Position numbers and translations under genes: made by a program
Source of the DNA: Planctomycetaceae bacterium
Lineage (GTDB): Bacteria; Planctomycetota; Phycisphaerae; Phycisphaerales; SM1A02
Length of the DNA stretch: 64,000 bases
Direction of reading: 5' to 3'
NCBI GenBank assembly: GCA_021297795.1
Contig: JAJTGL010000004.1
Location: forward strand, 10,843 to 74,842
Shown here: positions 26,600 to 34,541 of the stretch, in pieces
Position numbering within the stretch: position 1 is the stretch's first letter
Layout of the letters: the number at the start of each line of letters is the position of its first letter
The notes under the pieces: model-generated
The model's input: the letters and a program-made list of their open reading frames with translations, nothing else
The model's database searches: none
Told to the model about the DNA's origin: nothing

Positions 26600-27942
26600 A
26601 GATCGAACTCGTCCGCGCACCGAAGTTCCAGGCGCTTGTTCGAAAGAGCTCGGGTGCCGCTCCGATCGGAGCCACGCCCGTTCTCCCTGGCCACGAGCCG
26701 AACGATCCGCTCGCCATTCTCCTGACGAACTACCTGCTCTGGGAAAGCACGCCGAAGCTCGCCGAGGATGCGCTCGCGCGGCTCTCGCGGCTTGTCGTCG
26801 ATGCCAACGAACTGCGGGTCATGCTCGAGCGCGAGGTCATCGAGACGCTCGGCGAGAAGTACCCCTACGTCGAGGAGCGCGCCACACGCCTGCGCGCCAC
26901 GCTGAACGACATCTTCCGACGGCAGCACCGGACCTCGCTCGACCATCTGCGCACGCTGTCACGCAAGGACCAGCGCGCGTACCTCGATGGGCTTGCCGAG
27001 ATCCCGCCGTTCGTCGCAGGCCGCACGTCGGTGGTGGCGTTCGAGAATCCAGCGCCGATCATCGATGATTCCATCGTCGAGGTGCTTGTCCAGCAGGGCG
27101 CCGCGGATCCGACCGCGACGGCCGCCGACGTCTGCGCGTGGATCACGAAGCACTACCGCGTGGAGGAGTACCTCAAGGTGTCCGGTTCACTCGATGCGCT
27201 GAAGCGCTCGGCGACCGGCGCGGGCGGTCGCAGTCCCTCGAGGCTGCGCGACGCCTACCTCGCGCGGCATGCGGGATTCCGCGCCGAAGTCGAGGCCGAG
27301 AAGGCCCGCATCGAGGCGGAGAAGCGTGCGCTCGCCGAGGCTGCGGTCCGCGAGGCGGAGGAGCGCCGGCTGGCGGAGATCGCCGCCGAGGAGCAGCGGA
27401 TCCGCGAGAAGAAGGAAGCCGAGGAGGCCCGTGTGCGGCTGCGCGCGGAACGCGAGGCCGCGCGTGTCGCCGCGATCGCGCAACGCGAGGCCGATCGCGT
27501 GGCGCGCGAGCAGGCACGTGTCGCGGCGGAGGCCGCGCGCATCAAGGCCGCCGAGGACCGTGCGAAGGCGAAGGCTGCGGCCGAGCTCGCCCGTGCGAAG
27601 GCTGCCGCCGAGCGCGAGCAGCAGCGCGAGAAGGCGCGCATCGCCCGCGAGAAGGAAATGGAGCGACGCCAGCGGGCGCGCGAGAAGCTCGAGGCGCAGC
27701 GCGCGGTCGCGCGCGCGCGCGAGGAGGCGCGTCGGCGGAAGTTGGCCGAGCAGCGTCGTCGCGAGTCGCTCGCGAAGGCGAAGAAGCTTGCCGCTGCGAA
27801 GAAGAAGGCCGCGGCGTTGAAGGCGAAGCAACTCGCTGCGGCCAAAAAGGCGGCAGCCGTGAAAGCCAAGCAGGCGGCAGCCGTGAAGGCCAAGCAGGCG
27901 GCAGCCGTGAAAGCCAAGCAGGCGGCAGCGCGGCAGCCGTGA
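26596..27942 (+). CDS. HhH-GPD-like (endonuclease III superfamily) domain with histone H1-like tail; reading frame cut short
   Basis: 448 residues as the frame reads. Residues ~36-170 look like an HhH-GPD fold: DPLAILLTNYLLW, then a helix-hairpin-helix-like LAEIPPFVAGRTSVVAF (133-149) and IIDDSIVEVL (155-164), where DNA glycosylases have V/I-D-x-H-V with a catalytic Asp. The catalytic Lys of bifunctional enzymes is not evident. From ~225 there is a long Glu/Arg/Ala coiled coil, then Lys/Ala repeats (AAAVKAKQ units) like histone H1 C-terminal tails. A stray 8-bp insertion in the repeats (27922-27929) causes an early TGA at 27940-27942. A Lys/Ser tail continues in another frame to 28238. The gene follows rbfA with an ATGA overlap. 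The HhH assignment is moderate; a DNA- or RNA-binding role is inference. Confidence 0.6.
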   Translation: MKIELVRAPKFQALVRKSSGAAPIGATPVLPGHEPNDPLAILLTNYLLWESTPKLAEDALARLSRLVVDANELRVMLEREVIETLGEKYPYVEERATRLRATLNDIFRRQHRTSLDHLRTLSRKDQRAYLDGLAEIPPFVAGRTSVVAFENPAPIIDDSIVEVLVQQGAADPTATAADVCAWITKHYRVEEYLKVSGSLDALKRSATGAGGRSPSRLRDAYLARHAGFRAEVEAEKARIEAEKRALAEAAVREAEERRLAEIAAEEQRIREKKEAEEARVRLRAEREAARVAAIAQREADRVAREQARVAAEAARIKAAEDRAKAKAAAELARAKAAAEREQQREKARIAREKEMERRQRAREKLEAQRAVARAREEARRRKLAEQRRRESLAKAKKLAAAKKKAAALKAKQLAAAKKAAAVKAKQAAAVKAKQAAAVKAKQAAARQP

Positions 27943-27953
27943 AAGCCAAGCAG
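27850..27953 (+). repeat. 24-bp tandem repeats encoding AAAVKAKQ, with an 8-bp partial unit
   Basis: Full units GCGGCAGCCGTGAARGCCAAGCAG lie at 27850-27873, 27874-27897, 27898-27921 and 27930-27953. Between the third and fourth is a stray GCGGCAGC (27922-27929). Whole units keep the frame, but this 8-bp piece shifts it and creates the stop. Confidence 0.9.
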
Positions 27954-28238
27954 GCGGCAGCGCTCAAGGCGAAGACACTCGCCGCCGCGAAGAAGGCTGC
28001 CGCCAAGAAGGCTTCCGCGACGAAGAAGCCTGCGGCTGGCAAGTCGAAGTCGAGTTCGAAGTCCAACTCGAAGTTGGGGGCCAAGAGTTCGAACAAGAGT
28101 TCGAACAAGAGTTCGAACAAGAGCTCGACCAAGAATTCGAGCAAGAGTTCGACTGCGAGCAAGGCCTCTTCGAAGAACGCGCGGAAGTCGAAGGGCACGT
28201 CGCGATCCAAGACGGGTGCTCGCGGGCGGCGCCGGTGA
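27930..28238 (+). other. Out-of-frame continuation of the H1-like tail
   Basis: Read from 27930 in the frame ending at 28238, the sequence gives about 102 residues: AAAVKAKQAAALKAK, AAAKKASATKKPAAGK, then Ser/Lys/Asn repeats (KSSNKSSNKSSNK) and a basic end (ARGRRR). This matches the composition of the upstream tail. Its TGA (28236-28238) overlaps the GTG start of the next gene. Both points argue that it was, or is, the true C terminus of the preceding gene. Confidence 0.75.
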
Positions 28239-31200
28239 CGGTGCGCGTGGCATCGGTCCCCCGTGGTCTCCGAAGCCATCGATCCTTGCATCGAGTCGGT
28301 ACGGTTCTTTCTGGCATCGCATGGCCGATCGCGTCGTCGGTGGCGCTGGCGGGCTTCGTCGCGATCACGCTGCTTTCGGTTCCGTCATGCACGCAGCGGA
28401 CGGCCGAAATCGGTGCGCGATCGGGCGTGGAGCTCGCACCCTCGTCCGTGTGCGAGGCGTGGCTTCCGCTCCGCATCGGAACGTTTCCGATCGACCCGCG
28501 AACCACGTCGCCAGACGTGCTGCAGGCCAGCATCGCGTCGCTTCGCGCGCCCTTGCCCTCGGTGGAGCCATTGGCGCCGATGTCGGCGGAGCTCTCCGCG
28601 CTGCTTGGGCGTGCGGCGGAATCGCTTCGGCGCGGCGATGCGGCGGGGGCGCTCGAACTCGCCGACGAGGCGCAGCGCCTGGCTCCCTCGCGCATCGAGC
28701 CACTCGAACTCCAGCTGCTCGCGCAGCTCTCGATCGGCGATCGCGCGTCGGTGCGCGCCACGCTGGGTGCGGTTGTAAACCTCGCGCCCGCGAACGCGAT
28801 CGGACTGGCGTTCCGCGGACTCGATGCCGCGCAGGCGGGGAGAAGCGACGAGGCGCTCGGATACCTCGCGCACTTCCTCGGCCCCGATGCCATCCCGGCG
28901 CGCGGCGCTTCGATTCCGCTGCCGACGGCACCGGGTGAGCTCGAGGAAGTCGCCGCGTGCTGCGCGCTGCGGCTCGGGCATGCGGAGGTCGCGTTCGTCG
29001 CGCTCGATGCCGCCGCGAGGCAGCGGATCGGCGACGAGCCCGCGCTGCGACGACTTGCGCTGCTGCGCGCCGACGCCCTCGCCACGCTTGGTCGAATGGA
29101 CGAGGCCGTTCGGGTGCTCGAGCGCCTCGAGCAGGCGGATGCGCCCACGGCGGCCGACGCGACCGATCCGGTCGACGCCGGTTCGGCGTCGGACACGGTT
29201 GGAGTGCGCGAGGACGCGCGCTCACGCGTGCGGCCGGATGAGGTGGCGATGCTCGCGGCGTTCCGGCACGACGTGCTGGCGACGAGGACCGGCCGTGCCG
29301 ACGAGCGGATCCGATCGGTGGCCTCCGAGTTCCGAGCGCAGTCGTCCGACCCCGTGCTGCTCGATCGACTGCTCGCGTTGGCCTACGCGTGCTCCAGCGC
29401 CGGATGCGACGAGGTCGCTCGCGCCGAGCTCGCGGGCGATGGCGATGACCGCGTTCGACTGGCGCGCGCACTGGTCGTCGCCGCGCGGGCGTCGCGCTTC
29501 GGCGGTTCAGGCGCCGCGCGATCGGCGCACGAGGCGCTGGCGTCGGAGGCGCGCGCTCTGGTCGGCCGTCCCGCGCTCGATCCCTCGGCCCTCCGCGCTG
29601 TCCTGCGGTCTGCCGCGCAGTCCGATCCGCGCCGCGCCGCGTCGCTCGCGTGCGATCTCGTTCTTGCCGCGCCGAACGAGCTCGATCCGATCGCGCGCGC
29701 ATACATGGGTATCCCGACGGATCCGGACGCGCTCCTCGCGGCGCTCGATGCCGATGGTCGCACGAGTGCCTCCGATCCGCTGCGAAGCCGCGTGCTCGCG
29801 CGGCTCGGCTTCGCGGAGGACGCGCTGCTCGTGGCGGAATCAGCGCGTGGGCGCGACTCGGCCGCGTCGCCCGTGCTCGCGGCGTCGGCACTTGCGGCCG
29901 CGGAACTCGCGGACGTCACGATCCTCTCCGAGGTCGACGAAGTCGCGCGATCCGGCGCGGCCGCACTTGCTCCGACGCTGGCCCGTGCATGGACCCTGGT
30001 CGGTGACGAGACGCGCGCGACGGAGCGGGTCGCCGCGATCGGCGCGGACCGATCACCGAACGATGCGGCGACCATGCTTGCGCGGCAACTGGCGTCGCGC
30101 GGACGCACGCTGCTTGCGACGCGGCTCCCGATCGCGGACGAGTGCCTCGCGTTATCCGATGCGCTGGATCCCTTCGGGGGTGCGCTCGAGCAGATCGCGC
30201 AGCGGACTGGCACGCCGACGGAGGCAATCGGCCTCGCCCCGTGGGCGTTCGCAGTCGCGGATTCCACGCCATCGATCCCCGCCCGGCGCAAGCTGAGGCT
30301 CTTTCTCGAACTCGGTCAGGGAAGCATCGAGCGGCCCGCGGTGATTCCCGCGACCGGTTGGTCCGCGCGCTTCGACGCGCGCGTCCTCGCCGTCGAGGCC
30401 CTGCGGGCCGAGGCCGCGATCGCGGCGGCTCGGTCGCGTCCGCAGACCGTGGATGCCCAGGCCGCGCTCGCACGCACCCTCGTCGCCGCGGGCCGCATCG
30501 ACGAAGCCGCTTCCATCGTCGAGCGATGTGCGACCAACGACTCCGTCGAGGGAAACTCGCGTGCCGTCGGCGCGCTGCTCGCGGCGGCCTCCGACGTCGC
30601 GCGCCGCGAACCGGCACGTGCGCGGGCGATGTCGGGCGTCGCCGAGGCGCTACTGCCCCGGCTCGGTCGCGCGACGAGCGCCGACATGCTCGCGGCGATG
30701 CGCCTTGCGATCGCGACCCGCGCGGACGAGTTGGCGCTGTCCCGGCTCGCGACCCGACTCATCGAGCGATCGCGTCCGCTCGGGGCGCAGGATGTCGGGG
30801 GATGCCTCGAGCTCCTCGACACGTTGCGACGGATCGACGACGACCCGCTGCCGGCAGCACTCCTCGCCGACGCGATCGCCCGCGACGCGCGGGCGGACCC
30901 ACTCGCGCGTCGACGGATCGCGCGCACCGCGGTGGCGCTGCTCGCATCCTCCGGCGGCGGTTCGGAGCGGACGCGCGCGCTCGTGGTCGAGCTCGCCGCG
31001 GACGGCATCTCCGTCTTCGCCCGCGAGGGGGATCGGAGCGACGCACCGTCGGGCGACTCGGCCGAAAGCCCCGCGATCGACATCGGCCGCATGCTCGTGC
31101 GCGCGTCGGACGCGCATGCGTTGCTCGGCGACGACGCGGGGTGCAGGAAGCTCCTCGAGGCGGCGCTGCGGCTTCCCTCGCCGCCTGCGGAGGCCTACAA

Positions 31201-31717
31201 CAACCTCGCCTTCATCGCGATCGACCGAGGCGCCATCGATCCCGCGGTGATCGACCTGGCGGCGACGGCGCTGCGGCGTTCGCCCGACAACTCCTCGATC
31301 CTCGACACCGTCGGCGTGCTGCGCTACCGCCAGGGTTGGTTGCGCGATACGTCCGAGGGTCCTGGTGCGATCACCCTCTTCCGGCAGGCGCTGCGCAACC
31401 GGCCCGAGGATCCCTCGCTCGAAACGCTCGATCATCTCGGCGATGCACTCTGGCAGGATGGTGACCAGAAGGGCGCGATCCGCTGCTGGCAGCAGGTCGA
31501 GCAGGTGGCGCGGCTTCGCTATCCGCCGCAGGAGATCGCGCGCAACATCGAGGCGTTTCAGCGCGGCGAGTTCGGGCTGCCGCTGCTCGAGCCTGCCCAG
31601 CTGATCCGCCGGCTCTACGGACGTATCGTCGACCGTGCCGAGCGCAAGCTCGAGGAGGTTGCGCGCGGCGAGGCGCCATCGGTCCGGCCCGTCGAACTCG
31701 ACGCGGCATCGCGGTAA
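28235..31717 (+). CDS. Large TPR-repeat protein, probable lipoprotein or membrane-anchored
   Basis: 1160 residues from a GTG that overlaps TGA at 28236-28238. A hydrophobic segment at about 25-50 ends in SVPSC, a possible lipobox, so export and lipid anchoring are plausible. The rest is Ala/Arg/Asp-rich helical sequence with tetratricopeptide-like units, for example LGRAAESLRRGDAAGALELADEA..LAPSR near residue 125 and clearer ones near the C terminus (EAYNNLAFIAIDRG, LDTVGVLRYRQG, LDHLGDALWQDGDQKGAIRCWQQ). Such proteins scaffold complexes. The very large size and weak middle repeats are typical of planctomycete TPR proteins. The substrate or partner is unknown. It is translationally coupled to the H1-like-tail gene in its full-length frame. 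Confidence 0.7.
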   Translation: MTVRVASVPRGLRSHRSLHRVGTVLSGIAWPIASSVALAGFVAITLLSVPSCTQRTAEIGARSGVELAPSSVCEAWLPLRIGTFPIDPRTTSPDVLQASIASLRAPLPSVEPLAPMSAELSALLGRAAESLRRGDAAGALELADEAQRLAPSRIEPLELQLLAQLSIGDRASVRATLGAVVNLAPANAIGLAFRGLDAAQAGRSDEALGYLAHFLGPDAIPARGASIPLPTAPGELEEVAACCALRLGHAEVAFVALDAAARQRIGDEPALRRLALLRADALATLGRMDEAVRVLERLEQADAPTAADATDPVDAGSASDTVGVREDARSRVRPDEVAMLAAFRHDVLATRTGRADERIRSVASEFRAQSSDPVLLDRLLALAYACSSAGCDEVARAELAGDGDDRVRLARALVVAARASRFGGSGAARSAHEALASEARALVGRPALDPSALRAVLRSAAQSDPRRAASLACDLVLAAPNELDPIARAYMGIPTDPDALLAALDADGRTSASDPLRSRVLARLGFAEDALLVAESARGRDSAASPVLAASALAAAELADVTILSEVDEVARSGAAALAPTLARAWTLVGDETRATERVAAIGADRSPNDAATMLARQLASRGRTLLATRLPIADECLALSDALDPFGGALEQIAQRTGTPTEAIGLAPWAFAVADSTPSIPARRKLRLFLELGQGSIERPAVIPATGWSARFDARVLAVEALRAEAAIAAARSRPQTVDAQAALARTLVAAGRIDEAASIVERCATNDSVEGNSRAVGALLAAASDVARREPARARAMSGVAEALLPRLGRATSADMLAAMRLAIATRADELALSRLATRLIERSRPLGAQDVGGCLELLDTLRRIDDDPLPAALLADAIARDARADPLARRRIARTAVALLASSGGGSERTRALVVELAADGISVFAREGDRSDAPSGDSAESPAIDIGRMLVRASDAHALLGDDAGCRKLLEAALRLPSPPAEAYNNLAFIAIDRGAIDPAVIDLAATALRRSPDNSSILDTVGVLRYRQGWLRDTSEGPGAITLFRQALRNRPEDPSLETLDHLGDALWQDGDQKGAIRCWQQVEQVARLRYPPQEIARNIEAFQRGEFGLPLLEPAQLIRRLYGRIVDRAERKLEEVARGEAPSVRPVELDAASR

Positions 31718-31865
31718 CAGCCCCCGTCGCCGCCCCTCGTCACCGCCCCCCGTCGCCACCCCTCGTCGTCGCCTCTCGTCGCCGTCCGTGGCGGGCGCGG
31801 AACCTCGGGTGTTTCGCGCTATCCTCTGCGTCCCGGAGCCTCCAAGACGGAGTCGAGCGAATCTC

Positions 31866-32576
31866 ATGGCTGGACACAGCGCCTGGAAGAACATCAAGCA
31901 CCGCAAGGCCGCCGTCGACAAGAAGCGCGGCAAGATCTGGAGCAAGTGCTCGCGCGCGATCATCGTCGCGGCACGGCTCGGCGGTGGCGATCCTCAGTTC
32001 AATCCGTCGCTGCGGATCGCGGTGGACCTCGCGCGCGCGGCGAACATGCCGCGCGACACGATCGAGAAGGCCATCAAGAAGGGGACCGGCGAGGGCTCGG
32101 CCGAGCACTACGAACCCGCGCGCTACGAGGGTTACGCGCCGGGCGGTGTCGCGGTGATCGTCGAGTGCCTCATCTCCAACGCCAACAAGGCCGCCGCCGA
32201 CATCCGCGTGATCTTCGACAAGAACGGCGGCAAGATCGGTGTCCCCGGTTCGGTCGCGTTCGGCTTCTCGCAGAAGGCGCAGATCATCGTGGAGGGCGGA
32301 AGCGAGGAGCGCCTGATGGAGGCGTGCCTCGATGCCGGCGTCGAGGACATCCGCGGTGACGGCGAGACGTTCCAGGTGCTCGGTCCACCGAACAACCTCA
32401 TCGCGCTGCGGACGGCGATCGAGGCGGCCGGCATGTCGGTCGACAGCGCCGAGATCGTTTGGATTCCCATGCAGACGGTCGAGGCCGACGGTGCGACGCT
32501 CGCCGAGGTCGAGAGGATCATCGACGCGCTCGAGGATCACGACGACGTGCAGAAGGTCTACACCAACCTCGCGTGA
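31866..32576 (+). CDS. yebC: YebC/PmpR family protein (TACO1 family)
   Basis: 236 residues, normal length. The N-terminal signature AGHSAWKNIKHRKAAVDKKRGKIWSK is followed by GGGDPQFNPSLRIAVDLARAANMP, the GTGEG loop and YEGYAPGGVAVIVECL. The family is known as DNA-binding regulators and, more recently, as factors that relieve ribosome stalling at proline-rich sequences. The 148-bp gap upstream has imperfect CCCCTCGTCGCC repeats (about 31720-31785) and a possible -10, TATCCT, near 31830. Confidence 0.93.
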   Translation: MAGHSAWKNIKHRKAAVDKKRGKIWSKCSRAIIVAARLGGGDPQFNPSLRIAVDLARAANMPRDTIEKAIKKGTGEGSAEHYEPARYEGYAPGGVAVIVECLISNANKAAADIRVIFDKNGGKIGVPGSVAFGFSQKAQIIVEGGSEERLMEACLDAGVEDIRGDGETFQVLGPPNNLIALRTAIEAAGMSVDSAEIVWIPMQTVEADGATLAEVERIIDALEDHDDVQKVYTNLA

Positions 32577-32597
32577 TCGCAGGGTCTGGAGAGAGAA

Positions 32598-32628
32598 ACG
32601 CCGCGACGTGCGGTGCGCGTCGCGGCGT
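32598..32628. terminator. Inverted repeat between convergent yebC and a lipoprotein gene
   Basis: ACGCCGCGAC (32598-32607) pairs perfectly with GTCGCGGCGT (32619-32628) around an 11-nt loop. It lies between two genes that face each other, so a two-way terminator is likely. No U-run. Confidence 0.5.
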
Positions 32629-32683
32629 GGATCGTGCGGTGAAGTGCGCTGTGCGCGCGTATGACCAACGAGCCGAAGGTGGC

Positions 32684-33301
32684 CTAGCGGCGCTCCGGGA
32701 TCGGCTCGGGCGCAGCTGCCGGCGGGGGTGTCGGCTCCGCGAGCGGCTGCTCCGCTCCGGGTGCGAGTGCGGGTTCCGTGGCTTCGGCTGGCTTCGCGTC
32801 GCTCTTCTCTTCGTCCAGCGGCGGCGGCATCGGCGTCGGCTCGGAGGAGGCGGCCGGCTCGGTCGCCGGTGGCTTCACGGGTCCGAGCAGGGTTCGAACC
32901 TGCATGAAGTAGCGATCGGCCTCGTCCCAGACGTGCGCCGGGACGTCCATCTGCCGCGCCGTGAAGTCGACCAGCGGCTGGCCGAGTTCCTCGTCGCGTG
33001 CGAGGACGATCTGAAGCTTCCACTCCTCGCTTTCGCGCCGCGGGTCGCTGTACGGCGAGACGAACGTGCGCTTGAGCACGCGGAAGATCTCGATGCGGCG
33101 CGCGTCCTCATCGATGTAGACCTCGTTGTCCGAGACCTTCCAGTCGTCGTAGACGGGGCTCCGGGCGGTCGCGACCATCGCGGTCCAGAGTTGGTCTTCC
33201 GAGTAGCCGTCGAAGACCTGCGAACGGGTGGTGCAGCCGACGCCCGAAAGGGCAACGACCGAGGCGACCGAGAGTGCGGCGAACGTGGTGAAGGGGCGCA
33301 T
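32684..33301 (-). CDS. Hypothetical lipoprotein
   Basis: 205 residues. A signal peptide ends in ALSGVGC, a good lipobox with Cys at residue 23, so a lipid-anchored envelope protein is expected. Residues 30-140 form an alpha/beta domain (DQLWTAMVATARSPVYDDWKV, then VFIDEDARRIEIFRVLKR-like strands); I recognise no named family. The last 65 residues are Pro/Ala/Glu-rich linker-like sequence. It stands alone on the minus strand, convergent with yebC and divergent from the TVP38 gene. Confidence 0.7.
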   Translation of the reverse strand: MRPFTTFAALSVASVVALSGVGCTTRSQVFDGYSEDQLWTAMVATARSPVYDDWKVSDNEVYIDEDARRIEIFRVLKRTFVSPYSDPRRESEEWKLQIVLARDEELGQPLVDFTARQMDVPAHVWDEADRYFMQVRTLLGPVKPPATEPAASSEPTPMPPPLDEEKSDAKPAEATEPALAPGAEQPLAEPTPPPAAAPEPIPERR

Positions 33302-33450
33302 GCGATGGCTCCAGCCTCGAGGAGAGGCGGGGGGTCATCGGCAATTTTCGACCCCGGCATCCACAACCCGCGCGCGCTTCATGATGGGTTCCCGGCTTCC
33401 CGGCGGCCCTCCGGCCGCGGCAGGCCGCGGATTCTCGGTACCTTCCCCCC

Positions 33451-34239
33451 ATGACCGAAACCCCCGCCTCCGGCGGTCAGCCATCCCCGGCGCCTACCGG
33501 GCGCGACCGACAGCTTCTCGCGAGCGGCATCCTGGGCGCCCTCTGGATCACGGTGCCACCGCTCGCGGGCTTCTACATCCTCTACGACCTGCAGGACATC
33601 GCGGCGTACCTGCAGAAGGACCTCGAACACGGTTTCTGGGCGTACGTCGCGGTCTTCGCGATCAGTGCCGGCCTCGGACTGCTGCCGACCTACTCGCAGG
33701 CCTTTCTCGGGGGCTGGGTCTTCGGCATGCAGTGGGGTCTGATCGGTTCGATCATGGGCTTCACCGGTGGCGCCGCGATCGGTTACCTCTTCGCACGCAC
33801 GGTGACGGGCGATAGCGTCGATCGGTGGATCGACCGCCACCCGAAGGGACGCGTGATCCGCGACGCACTTGCACGCGGATCGCTCGGGCGCACGTTCCTC
33901 GTCGTCACGCTGCTGCGGCTTCCGCCCAGTTCACCCTTCGCGATGACCAACTACGCGCTCGGTGCGACACGCGTGCCGTTCTGGCTCGCGATGGTCGCGA
34001 CGCCGATCGGCATGCTTCCGCGGACGGCGGTGGTCTGCTTCCTCGCAGCCGGAGCGGCGGGCACCGGTGCCCAGAACATCAAGGATGTCTTCGAGCAGCA
34101 GCCGCTCTGGGTGACGATCGCCGGCATCGCATCGGCGGTGATCGTCGTCGCGGTCATCGGGCAGATCGCGAAGCGCGCGCTTGCAAGGTACGCGCCCGAC
34201 TCCACGTCGGAATCGGCGGCGACGGGGGGCGGCCAGTGA
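33451..34239 (+). CDS. TVP38/TMEM64 (SNARE-associated/DedA-like) membrane protein
   Basis: 262 residues with about six hydrophobic segments. The central family region is clear: FLGGWVFGMQWGLIGSIMG.TGGAAIGYLFAR, followed by FLVVTLLRLPPSSPFAMTNYALG and FWLAMVATPIGMLPRTAV. Proteins of this family (VTT/DedA superfamily) act in membrane lipid handling, some as lipid scramblases. The gene overlaps the following DUF485 gene by GTGA, suggesting co-translation, although no direct functional link with the transporter genes downstream is known. Confidence 0.8.
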   Translation: MTETPASGGQPSPAPTGRDRQLLASGILGALWITVPPLAGFYILYDLQDIAAYLQKDLEHGFWAYVAVFAISAGLGLLPTYSQAFLGGWVFGMQWGLIGSIMGFTGGAAIGYLFARTVTGDSVDRWIDRHPKGRVIRDALARGSLGRTFLVVTLLRLPPSSPFAMTNYALGATRVPFWLAMVATPIGMLPRTAVVCFLAAGAAGTGAQNIKDVFEQQPLWVTIAGIASAVIVVAVIGQIAKRALARYAPDSTSESAATGGGQ

Positions 34240-34493
34240 GGTTGGTGCCGCGGCCGCGTGTGAACCGCCTCGGACTGTCGCTCTTCGCGCTCTACTGCGT
34301 CGGCTACGCGATCTTCGTCCTCGCGGCGGCATTCGGGACCTTCGAGGGCGGTGCGGCGAAGGGCGGACTTGCCGGCGAGGCCGTCGCCGGCCTCTCGTGG
34401 GGCGTCGTCGGTGGGTTCGGCCTGATCATCGGAGCGTTCGTCCTCGCGGTGCTGTACGCGCTGCTCGCGCGCGATGCGGAAGGCGAGAAGTGA
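34236..34493 (+). CDS. Small two-helix membrane protein, DUF485-like
   Basis: 85 residues from a GTG inside a GTGA overlap with the TVP38 gene stop. Two hydrophobic helices (LSLFALYCVGYAIFVLAAAF and VVGGFGLIIGAFVLAVLYALLAR) are joined by a Gly-rich loop. DUF485/YjcH proteins usually sit directly before ActP acetate symporters, and an ActP gene follows 48 bp downstream, which supports the call. It probably acts as a small accessory subunit. Confidence 0.7.
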   Translation: MRLVPRPRVNRLGLSLFALYCVGYAIFVLAAAFGTFEGGAAKGGLAGEAVAGLSWGVVGGFGLIIGAFVLAVLYALLARDAEGEK

Positions 34494-34541
34494 GCGGAGG
34501 CCCGCAGCGGAACGGAGACCCATGGTGATCGGAGCCGAGAC

